DNA of 64,000 nucleotides from Flavobacterium gelatinilyticum (GCF_027111295.1 NZ_CP114287.1:4960001-5024000), one strand, 5' to 3'; shown: positions 19,318-27,725, numbered from the stretch's first letter. Numbers and translations: made by a program. The notes: generated by a model from the letters alone, not told the origin.

Positions 19318-19723
19318 ATGGAACTTTTAAAAGAGATTTTTAAGAAATATGATTTTCCTTTGAGAGATTCAGTACCTTTAATTTTAGTTGAAGATGTTGA
19401 AAAATATTCGAATTTAAAACTTCCAAAAGATTATATTTTTTATCTCGAAATTTATTGGAGTTGAATTTATAAAGCTTTGGAGTTTAGAAGAAATCATTGA
19501 AGCTAATAAAGATTATAATATTGTTTCTGAATTATCCGGAACAATTGGAATTGGATCAAATGGCAGCGGCGAATATATAGGAATTGAATTTAATTCAGAA
19601 AATGCTCTAAGAATTGTTCTTTCTCCTTTTATTGATTTAGATGCGGAATATCATATTGAAATTGGTAAGTCATTTACTGATTTTCTTGTACGGCTTGACA
19701 ATGAAGTTGAATGGTTTTTGTAA
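19318..19723 (+). pseudogene. Broken SMI1/KNR4 (SUKH)-like gene
   Basis: The first frame runs from the ATG at 19318 for 48 codons (MELLKEIFKKYDFPL, then LKLPKDYIFYLEIY) and stops at TGA 19462-19464. The adjacent frame continues from about 19457 (GVEFIKLWSLEEIIEAN, then SGTIGIGSNGSGEYIGIEF) to the TAA at 19721. Together they look like one SUKH protein, with the LPxDY helix, the xIxLWSxEEI strand-helix and the GSxGSGE block. The usual NGGEG segment between the halves is missing. A frame change plus small deletion is therefore likely. SUKH proteins are often immunity proteins of polymorphic toxins; no toxin gene is nearby. Confidence 0.7.
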
Positions 19724-19740
19724 AATTAAATTCTTTTAAA

Positions 19741-20103
19741 ATGAACCACAAAATAAAATCGATCAGACCTTTTATAGGTGCCAGAAATTTTGAATTATCG
19801 AGAAGTTTTTATCGCGATTTAGGATTTGAAGAAACCGTTCTGGAATCTAATTTTTCTGTTTTTAAAAGTGGAGAAACTGCTTTTTATCTTCAGGATTATT
19901 ATGCGAAAGAATGGATCGAAAATACCATGATTTTTCTTGAAGTTGATAATGTAGAACGCTATTACAATGAGCTTAAAGCTTTAAATCTTCCCGAAAAATA
20001 CGAGGGAGTAAAATTAACACCAATCCGCCATTTAGAATGGGGAAGTGAATGTTTCCTGCATGATCCGTCCGGGGTTTTATGGCATTTTGGGAAGTTTGTT
20101 TAA
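19741..20103 (+). CDS. VOC (glyoxalase/bleomycin-resistance fold) protein
   Basis: This 120-residue protein has the paired beta-alpha-beta-beta-beta modules of the VOC superfamily. It starts IRPFIGARNFELSRSFYRDLGF, continues with SGETAFYLQDYY and MIFLEVDNVERYYNEL, and ends CFLHDPSGVLWHFGKF, the usual closing strand. The open frame begins at 19711, but the first ten codons overlap the end of the SUKH pseudogene. MNHKIKSIRPF at 19741 is the natural start. The metal ligands are not all obvious, so it may be a binding protein rather than an enzyme. Confidence 0.75.
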   Translation: MNHKIKSIRPFIGARNFELSRSFYRDLGFEETVLESNFSVFKSGETAFYLQDYYAKEWIENTMIFLEVDNVERYYNELKALNLPEKYEGVKLTPIRHLEWGSECFLHDPSGVLWHFGKFV

Positions 20104-20263
20104 AAGCGGATAATTTAAGAATCGATAGGGGTTATTCAATACGATTTAACCAAATTCACAGACGATATAATTACACGCATCCTGTGGGTTATTTTCAACG
20201 AATATAAATTAACGATAAAGGTGTAATTAGCATCAAAAAAATCTCCAAAAACATAAAACTAAA

Positions 20264-20294
20264 TTTGTTTCGCGTAAGATAATTTTTATTTTTG
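20264..20294 (+). promoter_or_regulatory. Promoter of the methyltransferase-VanW unit
   Basis: TTTG at 20264-20267, a 19-base spacer and TATTTTTG at 20287-20294 match the Bacteroidota promoter exactly. The start codon is 23 bases downstream. Confidence 0.75.
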
Positions 20295-20317
20295 TTTAAT
20301 TCTTTAAAAGCAGAAAT

Positions 20318-20980
20318 ATGGATGAAATTATACGTTATTACGATGCTCTTGCGAGTTCTTACGATGAGGATCGGTTTGATAATACTTACGGAAAATTTCT
20401 AGATAATCAGGAACGAAAAATTTTAGACAGAATCCTGCTTAATAAAAATGAAGAAGTTCTGGATCTGGCCTGCGGAACAGGCAGACTTTCTAATTATGCC
20501 ACGATTGGTGTAGACGGCAGTTCTGAAATGATCGAAATAGCCAAAAAAAAATTTCCTCAAAAAACATTTCTGCGCAATGAGGCCGATACTATTATTCTGG
20601 ATGATGAATCTGTTGATACTATTATCAGTTTTCATTTTTTTATGCATTTAAACGAAAACAAAATAAACCGGATACTGCTTGAGGCCGACAGGATTTTAAG
20701 GAAGAAAGGCCGTATTATATTCGATATTCCATCCAAAAAAAGGCGAAATCTGCTGGGTTACAAAAAGAAAAACTGGCACGGTGCAAACAGCCTTGATATT
20801 TCTGATTTTAAATCAAATCCGAATTTTAAAATCAAAAGAACATTTGGAATCTTGTTTTTTCCAATTCACAGGTTTCCAAAGTCATGGCGAAAGTTTTTGG
20901 TAAAACTGGATTCGGTTCTGGCCAATTCATTCCTAAAAGAATACAGTTCTTATTTAATTATTGAATTAGAGAAGAAATGA
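20318..20980 (+). CDS. Class I SAM-dependent methyltransferase
   Basis: This 220-residue protein has the SAM-binding motif I VLDLACGTGRLS (about residue 46). It is followed by a short motif II acidic region (IGVDGSSEMIEIAKKKFP) and the post-motif IISFHFFMHLNE, then LLEADRILRKKGRIIFDIPS. Residues up to about 180 fit the Methyltransf_11 fold. The loop between strand 1 and motif II is short (NYATIGVDG). The substrate is unknown. Its stop overlaps the VanW start as ATGA, so the two proteins are probably translated together. A perfect promoter lies just upstream. Confidence 0.8.
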   Translation: MDEIIRYYDALASSYDEDRFDNTYGKFLDNQERKILDRILLNKNEEVLDLACGTGRLSNYATIGVDGSSEMIEIAKKKFPQKTFLRNEADTIILDDESVDTIISFHFFMHLNENKINRILLEADRILRKKGRIIFDIPSKKRRNLLGYKKKNWHGANSLDISDFKSNPNFKIKRTFGILFFPIHRFPKSWRKFLVKLDSVLANSFLKEYSSYLIIELEKK

Positions 20981-21684
20981 TACGGAGATGGAAACAGTTT
21001 AAAGTTAGTTTAAAATTACTGATCAGGTTTAAAACCGATCTGTTAAGTAATGCCTTGTTTAAATTTCCTGCTAAAAACAGCAGTAATCCAGTTTTTGATT
21101 ATTCGATTTCTTTATCTCAGGAAATTAGAAAAAATAACGGTTTTGAGAATAAAGTTTATAATCTGCAGCTGGCTTCGGAAAGGATTAACCAATATGTTCT
21201 GGAACCCGGGCAGATTTTCTCGTTTTTTAAAATTATAGGAAATCCCAATTCAGGTTTCAGAAAAAGCAGGACGCTGGTAAATAATACACTGGTGGAAGAA
21301 AAGGGAGGCGGTATCTGTCAGGTTTCGGGAATTATTTATCACATAAGCCTCATGGCCGGACTGGAAATTTTAGAAAGGCATAATCATTCTATCGACATTT
21401 ATACAGACGAAACCAGATTTGCCCCATTAGGAACTGATGCAACCATTGTATACGGCTACAAGGATTTGAGGGTGAGGAACAATTTTTCGTTCCCAATCAA
21501 GTTTCAAATAAATGTAAAAGAAAGTTCTATAGTTGTCTCTTTATTAAGTTCTGAACTTATCCATAAAAGACAGCTGTTTTTTGAATCGTTAACCGATAAA
21601 GATTCTACAACGGTAAATGTTCTGGGGCATGACAGAAAATTACTGAATCAGTCCCGATATAAAAAGCTCCAACACAGTTTGTAG
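20977..21684 (+). CDS. VanW family protein
   Basis: This 235-residue protein matches the VanW domain. QLASERINQYVLEPGQIFSF (about residue 70) is followed by GGGICQVSGIIYHISLMAGLEILERHNHS (split in the family as GGGICQVS and ERHxHS) and a FAPLGTDATIVYGYKDLRVRNN block. VanW was named from some vancomycin-resistance clusters, but the family is widespread and its function unsettled. No signal peptide is seen. The four-base overlap with the methyltransferase gene suggests a shared job, perhaps a cell-surface or secondary-metabolite modification, which is inference only. Confidence 0.82.
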   Translation: MIRRWKQFKVSLKLLIRFKTDLLSNALFKFPAKNSSNPVFDYSISLSQEIRKNNGFENKVYNLQLASERINQYVLEPGQIFSFFKIIGNPNSGFRKSRTLVNNTLVEEKGGGICQVSGIIYHISLMAGLEILERHNHSIDIYTDETRFAPLGTDATIVYGYKDLRVRNNFSFPIKFQINVKESSIVVSLLSSELIHKRQLFFESLTDKDSTTVNVLGHDRKLLNQSRYKKLQHSL

Positions 21685-21695
21685 TTTTGGGCAGG

Positions 21696-22379
21696 CTATC
21701 TTAAACAAAATTCACCCAGAACTTTGGTGTTCTTTTTACGCTGATACCAGTCGTTGTAAACGAGTTCGAGACTTGTAACATTGAATTCTCCAAAATCATA
21801 ATCACGAAACTGATCTGTAATATGTATTAATTTTTTTGGATCAGCTAATTGTTCCTGAAAACGCATTACGGTTGAATGTGCTGTCGAAATGGTGTAACGG
21901 CTGTCAATACTTTGCTGTAATCCCGAATTTTTGAAATTTTCGCGAAGTTTATCGCGTAAATTATTTAAAGTTTCATCTGTTGGAAAACCCTGAATCATCA
22001 GCGCTGAAGGAGAAGCGGTTATTCCTTTAAACTGAATGGTGATTTTATCTACATCAACAAGACTTTTGCAGATAACCTGGATATAATCGTTTGGAGAAAT
22101 TTGGTTTACGTGAAAATTTTCCGAACAGGAGATAATGGACAAAACAGTAACGTGAATATCAGAATCAGGATAAAAGTACTGGTCCGGTTCTGTTTTTTTT
22201 AATTCGTCGATAAAAAGCTGAATCTTCGTTTTTATTTCACTATTGGGGCGAATAAGGAGCGTTACGCCAAATCGGGAATCAGATTCGTTTTTGATCGCAG
22301 CATCTGTTTCATATTTTCCTTTTATGATAGCTTCTGAAGAGGTTTTGTAAAGTTGATTGTAATGTTGGGATAAGTGCAT
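21696..22379 (-). CDS. 2H phosphoesterase (2'-5' RNA ligase-like) family protein
   Basis: This 227-residue protein has two His-x-Thr/Ser motifs typical of the 2H superfamily: IHVTVLSI at about residue 95 and AHSTVMRF at about 175. Between them lie beta-strand segments such as ITIQFKGITASPSALMIQGFP. Members act on RNA 2'-5' linkages, cyclic nucleotides or ADP-ribose cyclic phosphates; the substrate here is unknown. The gene is convergent with vanW, with only 11 bases between the stops, and is followed after a short gap by a DUF1801 gene. Confidence 0.75.
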   Translation of the reverse strand: MHLSQHYNQLYKTSSEAIIKGKYETDAAIKNESDSRFGVTLLIRPNSEIKTKIQLFIDELKKTEPDQYFYPDSDIHVTVLSIISCSENFHVNQISPNDYIQVICKSLVDVDKITIQFKGITASPSALMIQGFPTDETLNNLRDKLRENFKNSGLQQSIDSRYTISTAHSTVMRFQEQLADPKKLIHITDQFRDYDFGEFNVTSLELVYNDWYQRKKNTKVLGEFCLR

Positions 22380-22384
22380 GGAAA

Positions 22385-22750
22385 TTATTTCTTTTTGGCT
22401 TTGAGATTTTCTTTGACCCTAAATTTAACAATTTTAGTAATTAAATCATATGGTATCGGATCTTTTAGCGGAAATTGTACAGAGCCTTTTCCGGATTTGT
22501 ACTTCGAAAGTTCTTCTTTAAATTCATCATGACCGCTTGGCAGTGCATACAGCCCGATATGATTTTTATAACCGGCAAAATACACTACGATTCCGTTTTG
22601 GTCAAAAGCCGGCATTGAATAACTGATTTTTTCCTTGGCCTCGGGAGCCGCTTTCTGAATTGTTTCACGTATTTTTTCCAAAATTTCCTGAATCTCATTT
22701 GGGAATCCGCCAATGTATTCGTCGATATTTTCGGGTTTCTTAACTTCCAT
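22385..22750 (-). CDS. DUF1801 (YdhG-like) protein, paralogue 1
   Basis: This 121-residue protein fits the DUF1801 pattern: the N-terminal ENIDEYIGGFPNEIQEILEK helix, then APEAKEKISYSMPAFDQNGIVVYFAGYKNHIGLYALPSG (in family order) and a C-terminal GKGSVQFPLKDPIPYDLI. B. subtilis YdhG and Fra-type relatives have been proposed as iron chaperones, but the role is not secure. It lies five bases upstream of the 2H gene on the same strand. A second DUF1801 protein with different detail is at 27298. Confidence 0.8.
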   Translation of the reverse strand: MEVKKPENIDEYIGGFPNEIQEILEKIRETIQKAAPEAKEKISYSMPAFDQNGIVVYFAGYKNHIGLYALPSGHDEFKEELSKYKSGKGSVQFPLKDPIPYDLITKIVKFRVKENLKAKKK

Positions 22751-22769
22751 GGAGTTTTGTTTTTTTATT

Positions 22770-22840
22770 GTTTCAGGTTTCAGGTTTCAAGTTTCAGGTT
22801 TCAGGTTAACGCTGAGAGCTTGGAATCTGAAACCTGAAAC
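22770..22840. repeat. Heptad array GTTTCAG with inverted arm
   Basis: Six 7-base units can be read from 22770 (GTTTCAG, GTTTCAG, GTTTCAA, GTTTCAG, GTTTCAG, GTTAACG). After a spacer the opposing arm CTGAAACCTGAAAC ends at 22840. The array lies between two minus-strand genes and just upstream of the DUF1801 start. Confidence 0.8.
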
Positions 22841-22849
22841 AAATTTTTT

Positions 22850-23317
22850 TTAAGCTAATCCTTTCGGAAAGCGGTCTAAAACCAAATTGAGTTGTAATTT
22901 ATGTTCGAGATAAGCTTTTGCGCCGGCGAGAACAAGCGTAAAACCTTCGGTAGAATTCCGAACCTGATCGATTATTTTATCTGAATCGCCTTGAAAACCG
23001 GAATTGGTAATGCTTACAAACGTTTCATTTTCGTCGAGCGCATGAAAAACCCATTCGACTAAAGTTACTTCATCGGGATTTCCCCACTCAATTACAATCT
23101 TTTTATTTTCCTGTAAAACCAATGTCGTAACCGAAAGAGAGAAGCCATACATTTCCCATGTCCACTCGGTTTTTTGGTTTTCTTCTAATTTTCCGGAACC
23201 TTTTGTAAACCAGAATTTACTCGTGATTTCGGGATTTATAAAAGCCTGGAATACTTCAGAAACGTGTTTCCTGATCAGCATTTCGGCTTTTGCGAATTTA
23301 TTATTCTCTGTTTTCAT
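22850..23317 (-). CDS. SRPBCC / AHSA1-like protein
   Basis: This 155-residue protein fits the activator-of-Hsp90-ATPase-like START fold. It starts with KAEMLIRKHVSEVFQAFINPEITSKFWFTKGSG (family text split over two strands), then WTWEMYGFSLSVTTLVLQENKKIVIEWG and a C-terminal FTLVLAGAKAYLEHKLQLN helix. Such proteins bind hydrophobic ligands or act in stress responses; nothing here fixes the ligand. It has its own downstream heptad repeat, which might serve as a transcript end. Confidence 0.78.
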   Translation of the reverse strand: MKTENNKFAKAEMLIRKHVSEVFQAFINPEITSKFWFTKGSGKLEENQKTEWTWEMYGFSLSVTTLVLQENKKIVIEWGNPDEVTLVEWVFHALDENETFVSITNSGFQGDSDKIIDQVRNSTEGFTLVLAGAKAYLEHKLQLNLVLDRFPKGLA

Positions 23318-23407
23318 CTTTTTGCAGGATTAGATGTTTAACAAGTAAGGTTTTGAAATTGCGAAATCTCAAAATTTTGAGCTGTAATTTACGAAAAAAG
23401 TGACGGA

Positions 23408-23442
23408 ATAAAAAAAGAGCCTTACAAAATGTAAGACTCTTA
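23408..23442 (-). terminator. Terminator downstream of the barrel protein gene
   Basis: GAGCCTTAC and GTAAGACTC form a stem with one mismatch. It has an A run on its left, so T run on the minus strand, and lies 20 bases past the stop at 23463. Confidence 0.7.
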
Positions 23443-23462
23443 TTAAATTGTTTTTATTAAGT

Positions 23463-24650
23463 TTAGAATATCGTGTATCCTAATACAAAAGAAAATGCTT
23501 TATAATCAGATATCCAGTAAACATAAGAACCAAAAAGTTCTTTTCCGAAATTGGCTCTCACCTCTGCGCTGTATTTCTTTTTGTAATTGTAACCAAGACC
23601 AACCACAAAACTGGCTTTTGGTTCAATTTCAATCTCGTTAGTTCCAAAAACACCTTTAGCGTTAAGAGCTTTTTCCATTACATATTGTGCATTTGTGAAT
23701 ATCTTCGAATCATTGTTCAGGAACATATTGTATCTAACCCCTATAGGAAATTCGATTGTATTGTAATCGATTTTTGCGGTATATCCTCTTGCATTTTTTA
23801 TTTCAGAACTATAATTCTGATACGTAGGTTCGATAATAATAGCCCATTTGTTTTTATTGAATGGTAAGACGAATTCGGCTTCAAGACCAAGTCTAAAACC
23901 TATTTCGTTGCTGAATTCTGCGTCGTAAATATTGGCTACATTATTTGTAACATTTAATTTAGTACTCGTTATACCTGGTCTCACGGTTAAATTAAATACA
24001 TCTCTTTTTTCCTGATTTTTAAAACTTTTGATTTCTGAATTGTAGAAGCTGTTGTATTTTGTAAAGATTTTTACAAGGTCATTCTTTTTGTATGAAAGTC
24101 TTTTAAAATCATCTGTCGAAATGTTATCAGATTTTAAAGTAGTTGCCAGCTGCTGTTTGTAATAGTTATTCTCACCAAGTTGGTTTTCTTCTATTTTATA
24201 AGTTTTAAAAACCAGCTGATTAACCGCTGTAGTATCGGTTTTGAAAAAGAAACGGTTTGTATTTCCGTCTGTATATTGAAATAATGTTGCTTTTCCTTCT
24301 AATAAAATTCGTAGAAGAATAGTTTGTTTTTTAAATTGAGGATTTCTGTCGTAATCTAAATCGTTGATGTTGTCTGTAGACTGATCCACATCAATAGTGA
24401 ATTTTTCATATTTTGATTCGTTTTCGATTTCAAACATCTTTAACTGCTGCATCGAAACTGTAATAGGCTGGTCTTTTTCATCCAACTTGTACTGAATCTC
24501 AGACGGATTGCTGCGCCAATCCATATTCCTGATTAAACAATTGATTTTGTTATCGTTATTATCGATGTAATATCCTTTTTCAAATCTAATTTGAGATTGT
24601 GCGGCAAAACTTAAAAGAACGAAGAAGCACGCAAATAATTTATTGTACAT
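23463..24650 (-). CDS. Exported protein with C-terminal outer-membrane beta-barrel
   Basis: This 395-residue protein has a signal peptide (MYNKLFACFFVLLSFAAQSQ). The N-terminal half (about 21-200) is soluble-looking, with ENESKYEKFTIDVD and a Gln/Asn-rich middle. The C-terminal half (about 215-395) shows alternating hydrophobic strands, such as WAIIIEPTYQNYSSEI, EFPIGVRYNMFLN and SFVVGLGYNYKKKYSAEVRA, and ends in the aromatic strand FSFVLGYTIF. This is typical of outer-membrane barrels of the PorT type. The cargo or role is unknown. The layout (soluble module then barrel) is common in Bacteroidota but not assigned to a process. Confidence 0.7.
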   Translation of the reverse strand: MYNKLFACFFVLLSFAAQSQIRFEKGYYIDNNDNKINCLIRNMDWRSNPSEIQYKLDEKDQPITVSMQQLKMFEIENESKYEKFTIDVDQSTDNINDLDYDRNPQFKKQTILLRILLEGKATLFQYTDGNTNRFFFKTDTTAVNQLVFKTYKIEENQLGENNYYKQQLATTLKSDNISTDDFKRLSYKKNDLVKIFTKYNSFYNSEIKSFKNQEKRDVFNLTVRPGITSTKLNVTNNVANIYDAEFSNEIGFRLGLEAEFVLPFNKNKWAIIIEPTYQNYSSEIKNARGYTAKIDYNTIEFPIGVRYNMFLNNDSKIFTNAQYVMEKALNAKGVFGTNEIEIEPKASFVVGLGYNYKKKYSAEVRANFGKELFGSYVYWISDYKAFSFVLGYTIF

Positions 24651-24774
24651 TTTTGATTGGGTAATTAATTTATTTTTGGGTAAATATAGAGGGTTTTTGT
24701 TTGTAACTATTTTTTTTATTTAAATTTATTTTTAAGCTGTTATTAATTAATAATGTTACTCTAGATCATTCGAT

Positions 24775-25416
24775 TTAAAGTGTAATTCCGGCAATTAAGC
24801 TGACCGTATTAAATTTTAAATAAGCATCAGTAGGCATTGCAGGTTTGGCAACATCGGTTAATCCCAGATTATCTCTTAGTTCAAGGTAAAGCAGGTGTTT
24901 TTGAGTTAATTTAAACTCTTTTCCAAATCCTGCAGCAATTCCAAAATCAAATCTTTTTCTGTATTTTGTGTTTTCCATATCGCCATCCCATGATTTTGAT
25001 TTCATTCCGGATTTAAGTAGATAACCAACATAAGGTCCGCCGTTTACGTAGAAGTTTTTACTGGAGAAAGTGTATTTTAATAATACCGGAAGTGTGATGT
25101 AATTATAATAGGCAGTTGCTTTAATAGTACGATAGGTCATGCCGCCATTTTCCCATGATCCCATTCTTCCTTCTGAAATTTGTGTTTTTCTTTCGTAATT
25201 AAGATCTGCTTTTATAGACAGTTTTTCTTTTAGTGGAAATTGAAACGAAGCGCCAAATAAATAAGAGAAGCCCTCTCTGCTGCCAGAAGAATCATAACCT
25301 CTAAAACCGGTGTAAGTTAAACCGGTCTGTAATCCAAATTTAATTTTAGAATCCTGTGCGGTAGTTTTGAACGTAATTAGGGTAAGCGTAAAAAATAAAA
25401 AGGCAATTTTTTTCAT
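24775..25416 (-). CDS. PorT-like outer-membrane beta-barrel protein
   Basis: This protein of 213 residues starts at the ATG at 25416: MKKIAFLFFTLTLITFKTTAQ is a signal peptide, while the 22 extra upstream codons to 25482 run into the neighbouring LOG gene. The mature part has about eight amphipathic strands, for example IKFGLQTGLTYTGFRG, YLFGASFQFPLKEKLSIKAD and NFYVNGGPYVGYLLKSG, and ends VSLIAGITL. This fits the outer-membrane beta-barrel family around PorT. The function is unknown. The gene lies 34 bases downstream of the LOG gene. Confidence 0.75.
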   Translation of the reverse strand: MKKIAFLFFTLTLITFKTTAQDSKIKFGLQTGLTYTGFRGYDSSGSREGFSYLFGASFQFPLKEKLSIKADLNYERKTQISEGRMGSWENGGMTYRTIKATAYYNYITLPVLLKYTFSSKNFYVNGGPYVGYLLKSGMKSKSWDGDMENTKYRKRFDFGIAAGFGKEFKLTQKHLLYLELRDNLGLTDVAKPAMPTDAYLKFNTVSLIAGITL

Positions 25417-25450
25417 GTTTTTGTTACTGTATGTTATATTTTTTAATGGC

Positions 25451-26032
25451 TTAAAGCTGTTTTTTATCAATCCATTTTCCAACAGCCGGCGGTGTGTAGT
25501 TTTTCATTTTTTCTAATAGATCATCAATGTTATCGCTTACCAAAAGCATTTCCTGATTCACGTCTTTCAATAAACCTTTTTCGACCATCACTTTTGTAAG
25601 TTCGATTAAAGAATCGTAAAAGCTATTGATGTTTAAAATTGCGATTGGTTTTTTATGTAAACCCAGCTGTGCCCATGTCAGCATTTCGAATAGCTCTTCG
25701 AGAGTTCCAAAACCACCCGGAAGCGCGATTACTCCGTCGCATAAATCGTTCATTTTGGTTTTTCTTTCGTGCATGCTTTCCACCAGAATTAATTCAGTTA
25801 ACCCCAGATGAGCAATTTCTTTAGATCTTAAAAAATTAGGAAGCACACCAATTACGGTTCCGTTTTCGCTTAAAGCGCCATCTGCAACCGCGCCCATTAG
25901 ACCAACGTTGGCGCCGCCGTATACTAAACCAATATTTTGTTTTGCTAATGTTTTGCCAAGTAATACGGCTTGTTCTTGATAAATTTCATCGGTTCCAAAG
26001 CTGGACCCGCAGAAAACTGTTATTCTATTCAT
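25451..26032 (-). CDS. LOG family nucleoside monophosphate phosphoribohydrolase
   Basis: This 193-residue Rossmann-like protein belongs to the LOG (lonely guy) family. It opens with ITVFCGSSFGTDEIYQEQA and contains GLVYGGANVGLMGAVADGAL, MHERKTKM and the signature PGGFGTLEELFEMLTWAQLG. Members cleave ribose phosphate from AMP or cytokinin nucleotides. In bacteria the role is probably nucleotide salvage or cleaning. Its stop overlaps the extended frame of the downstream barrel gene, which supports the later barrel start. Confidence 0.88.
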   Translation of the reverse strand: MNRITVFCGSSFGTDEIYQEQAVLLGKTLAKQNIGLVYGGANVGLMGAVADGALSENGTVIGVLPNFLRSKEIAHLGLTELILVESMHERKTKMNDLCDGVIALPGGFGTLEELFEMLTWAQLGLHKKPIAILNINSFYDSLIELTKVMVEKGLLKDVNQEMLLVSDNIDDLLEKMKNYTPPAVGKWIDKKQL

Positions 26033-26038
26033 GAGTTG

Positions 26039-26122
26039 TTTTTAGTGTTCGATGTTCAGGTTTTTAGTGTTCGATGTTCAGGTTTTTAGTGTTCAGTCTC
26101 GGTTTCAGTGTCAGTGTCCAGT
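26039..26122. repeat. Tandem 22-base repeat built on GTGTTCA heptads
   Basis: Two identical 22-base units (26039-26060 and 26061-26082) are followed by a partial third. They then grade into a run readable as 7-base units (GTGTTCA, GTCTCGG, TTTCAGT, GTCAGTG, TCCAGTC). It begins just upstream of the LOG start codon. Confidence 0.8.
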
Positions 26123-26138
26123 CAATCTAAAATGAATT

Positions 26139-26200
26139 CACAATAAACATTTTACAATAAACATTTTACATTTTACAATTCACCATTCACAATTAATTCA
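26139..26200. repeat. ACAATTC-type heptad array reaching the stop of the MBL gene
   Basis: From about 26139 the sequence reads as nine consecutive 7-base units: ACAATAA, ACATTTT, ACAATAA, ACATTTT, ACATTTT, ACAATTC, ACCATTC, ACAATTA, ATTCACC. The last units contain the minus-strand stop codon (26193-26195) of the metallo-beta-lactamase-fold gene. There are no spacers, so it is not CRISPR-like. Confidence 0.8.
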
Positions 26201-27296
26201 CCCCTTTCCACCATTGTTTGAATTCCTGATTTTCGTTTTTGAGTTCTACTGCTTCTCCTATCATGGGTGTGATTAGCGGAATTGGCGTTTCAGATAAACT
26301 GTTTAATTCGGTTACCTGAATTAAAGGCTGATCCCAGGAATGAAGTGAGAGAGCAAATTTTGAAGAATGAACCGGAAATGCTCGTTTTGCTTTTAAGTCT
26401 TTCATGGCTTTTATAACATCTTCGGGCATGTTGTGAATGTATTTCCAACTCTGGTTGTATTGACCGTTATCAAGTAAAACAACATCAAACGGACCGTATT
26501 TCTCGCCAATTTCTGCAAAATGAGTATCGTAACCGCTGTCTCCGCCCAGATACATTTTAAAATCTTTTGTTTTAAGAATAAAGGATGTCCACAGCGTGTT
26601 GCAGCGTTTAAAACTTCTGCCTGAAAAATGTCTCGACGGTGCTGTGTAAAGTGTCAGTTTATCATCGAGTTCTATTTTGCTGTACCAGTCTTTTTCGATA
26701 ATGTTTTCTGATGGAAAGCCCCAAAACTCCAAATGAGATCCTACGCCAAGGGCTGTGATTACTTTTTTGGTTTTTGGCTTTAACTTCAGAATAGTATCAT
26801 AATCTAAATGATCATAATGATCATGTGTAATCAGCAGATAATCAATTTCCGGAAGATCATCAACCGTATAAATATCTGAACCTTTAAATGATTTTGTAGT
26901 GCCGGGAACAGGCGATGCGTTGCCGCTGAAAACGGGATCAATTAAAAAGCGTTTTCCTTCGAGCTGGATAAAATAAGAAGAATGTCCAAACCAGACTAGA
27001 ACATCCTGATCCGGTGCGAGTTCATGTAAATTGGTTTTGATAGATGGAATTAAATCTGTTGGGATTTTCCGATCTACTTTTTTGAAGAAAAATTCATAAA
27101 AAACTTTTGAATAGCTGGCTCCTTCGGCCAAATCCGGGGTAAAGGACTGGTTTTCGAATTTTCCGTTCTTGTATTGAGGTGATTTCTGAATAGAATTTAG
27201 TCTTTCTCCGGAAGGCGCTTTTCCAAATTTTGGATGCTGCAGGAAATTGTAAACAATAAGTGCTATTAAAAATAACAGAATTAAGAATGTAACCAT
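26193..27296 (-). CDS. MBL-fold metallohydrolase, NAPE-PLD/UlaG-like, membrane anchored
   Basis: This 367-residue protein has an N-terminal membrane helix (TFLILLFLIALIVYNFL). It is followed by a metallo-beta-lactamase fold with DQDVLVWFGHSSYFIQLEG, FLIDPVFSGNASPVPG and the zinc motif LLITHDHYDHLDYD (about residue 155). GGDSGYDTHFAEIG and the late HSSKFALSLHSWDQP supply further ligands. The pattern resembles the N-acyl-phosphatidylethanolamine phospholipase D family more than beta-lactamases. The substrate is unknown. The stop codon lies inside a heptad repeat. It follows a DUF1801 gene with a one-base gap. Confidence 0.82.
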   Translation of the reverse strand: MVTFLILLFLIALIVYNFLQHPKFGKAPSGERLNSIQKSPQYKNGKFENQSFTPDLAEGASYSKVFYEFFFKKVDRKIPTDLIPSIKTNLHELAPDQDVLVWFGHSSYFIQLEGKRFLIDPVFSGNASPVPGTTKSFKGSDIYTVDDLPEIDYLLITHDHYDHLDYDTILKLKPKTKKVITALGVGSHLEFWGFPSENIIEKDWYSKIELDDKLTLYTAPSRHFSGRSFKRCNTLWTSFILKTKDFKMYLGGDSGYDTHFAEIGEKYGPFDVVLLDNGQYNQSWKYIHNMPEDVIKAMKDLKAKRAFPVHSSKFALSLHSWDQPLIQVTELNSLSETPIPLITPMIGEAVELKNENQEFKQWWKGVN

Positions 27297-27297
27297 T

Positions 27298-27720
27298 TTA
27301 TTTTGAGGGATATAATTTTTGTAAGCTGGCAGTCGAAAGCAAAATCATCTGCTTTAAGATTTCAATATCGATATCTGCTAATTTTTTAATGTAAATACAG
27401 CTTTTCCCCGCTTTATACTTTCCAAATTTTGAAAGTAATTCGTCTTTATTTTCAAAATCAGAATTAAGATAAAGAGAAGTAGCATCTTTTCTGGGCGAAA
27501 AAGCAGCGAGCGGCGCATCGCCTTTGTGTCCGCTCTCGTATTGGTAATGATAACTTCCAAAACCAATAATACTCGGCCCCCACATTTTGGGTTCAAAATG
27601 AGTGGTTTCCTGTATGATTTTTAAAAGCTCAAATGCATCATTTCTTTTTGTTTCATCTTTAATAGCATTTATAAAATCAGTTACACTGCTTTCTGTTTCG
27701 GTTGTTTTATTTTTTGCCAT
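27298..27720 (-). CDS. DUF1801 protein, paralogue 2
   Basis: This 140-residue protein has an N-terminal Lys/Glu-rich tail, then SSVTDFINAIKDETKRNDAFELL and the PKMWGPSIIGFGSYHYQYESG block. GDAPLAAFSPRKDATSLYL, KAGKSCIYIKKLADIDIEIL and the C-terminus also fit DUF1801. It differs from the copy at 22385 and is probably not a recent duplicate. It is sandwiched between the serine hydrolase gene (five bases away) and the MBL gene (one base away), so the three form a likely operon. Confidence 0.78.
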   Translation of the reverse strand: MAKNKTTETESSVTDFINAIKDETKRNDAFELLKIIQETTHFEPKMWGPSIIGFGSYHYQYESGHKGDAPLAAFSPRKDATSLYLNSDFENKDELLSKFGKYKAGKSCIYIKKLADIDIEILKQMILLSTASLQKLYPSK

Positions 27721-27725
27721 CTTGA

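Noticed and set aside
26039..26200. CRISPR-like array
   Set aside because: The repeats are contiguous 7-base or 22-base units without unique spacers, and no cas gene is present.
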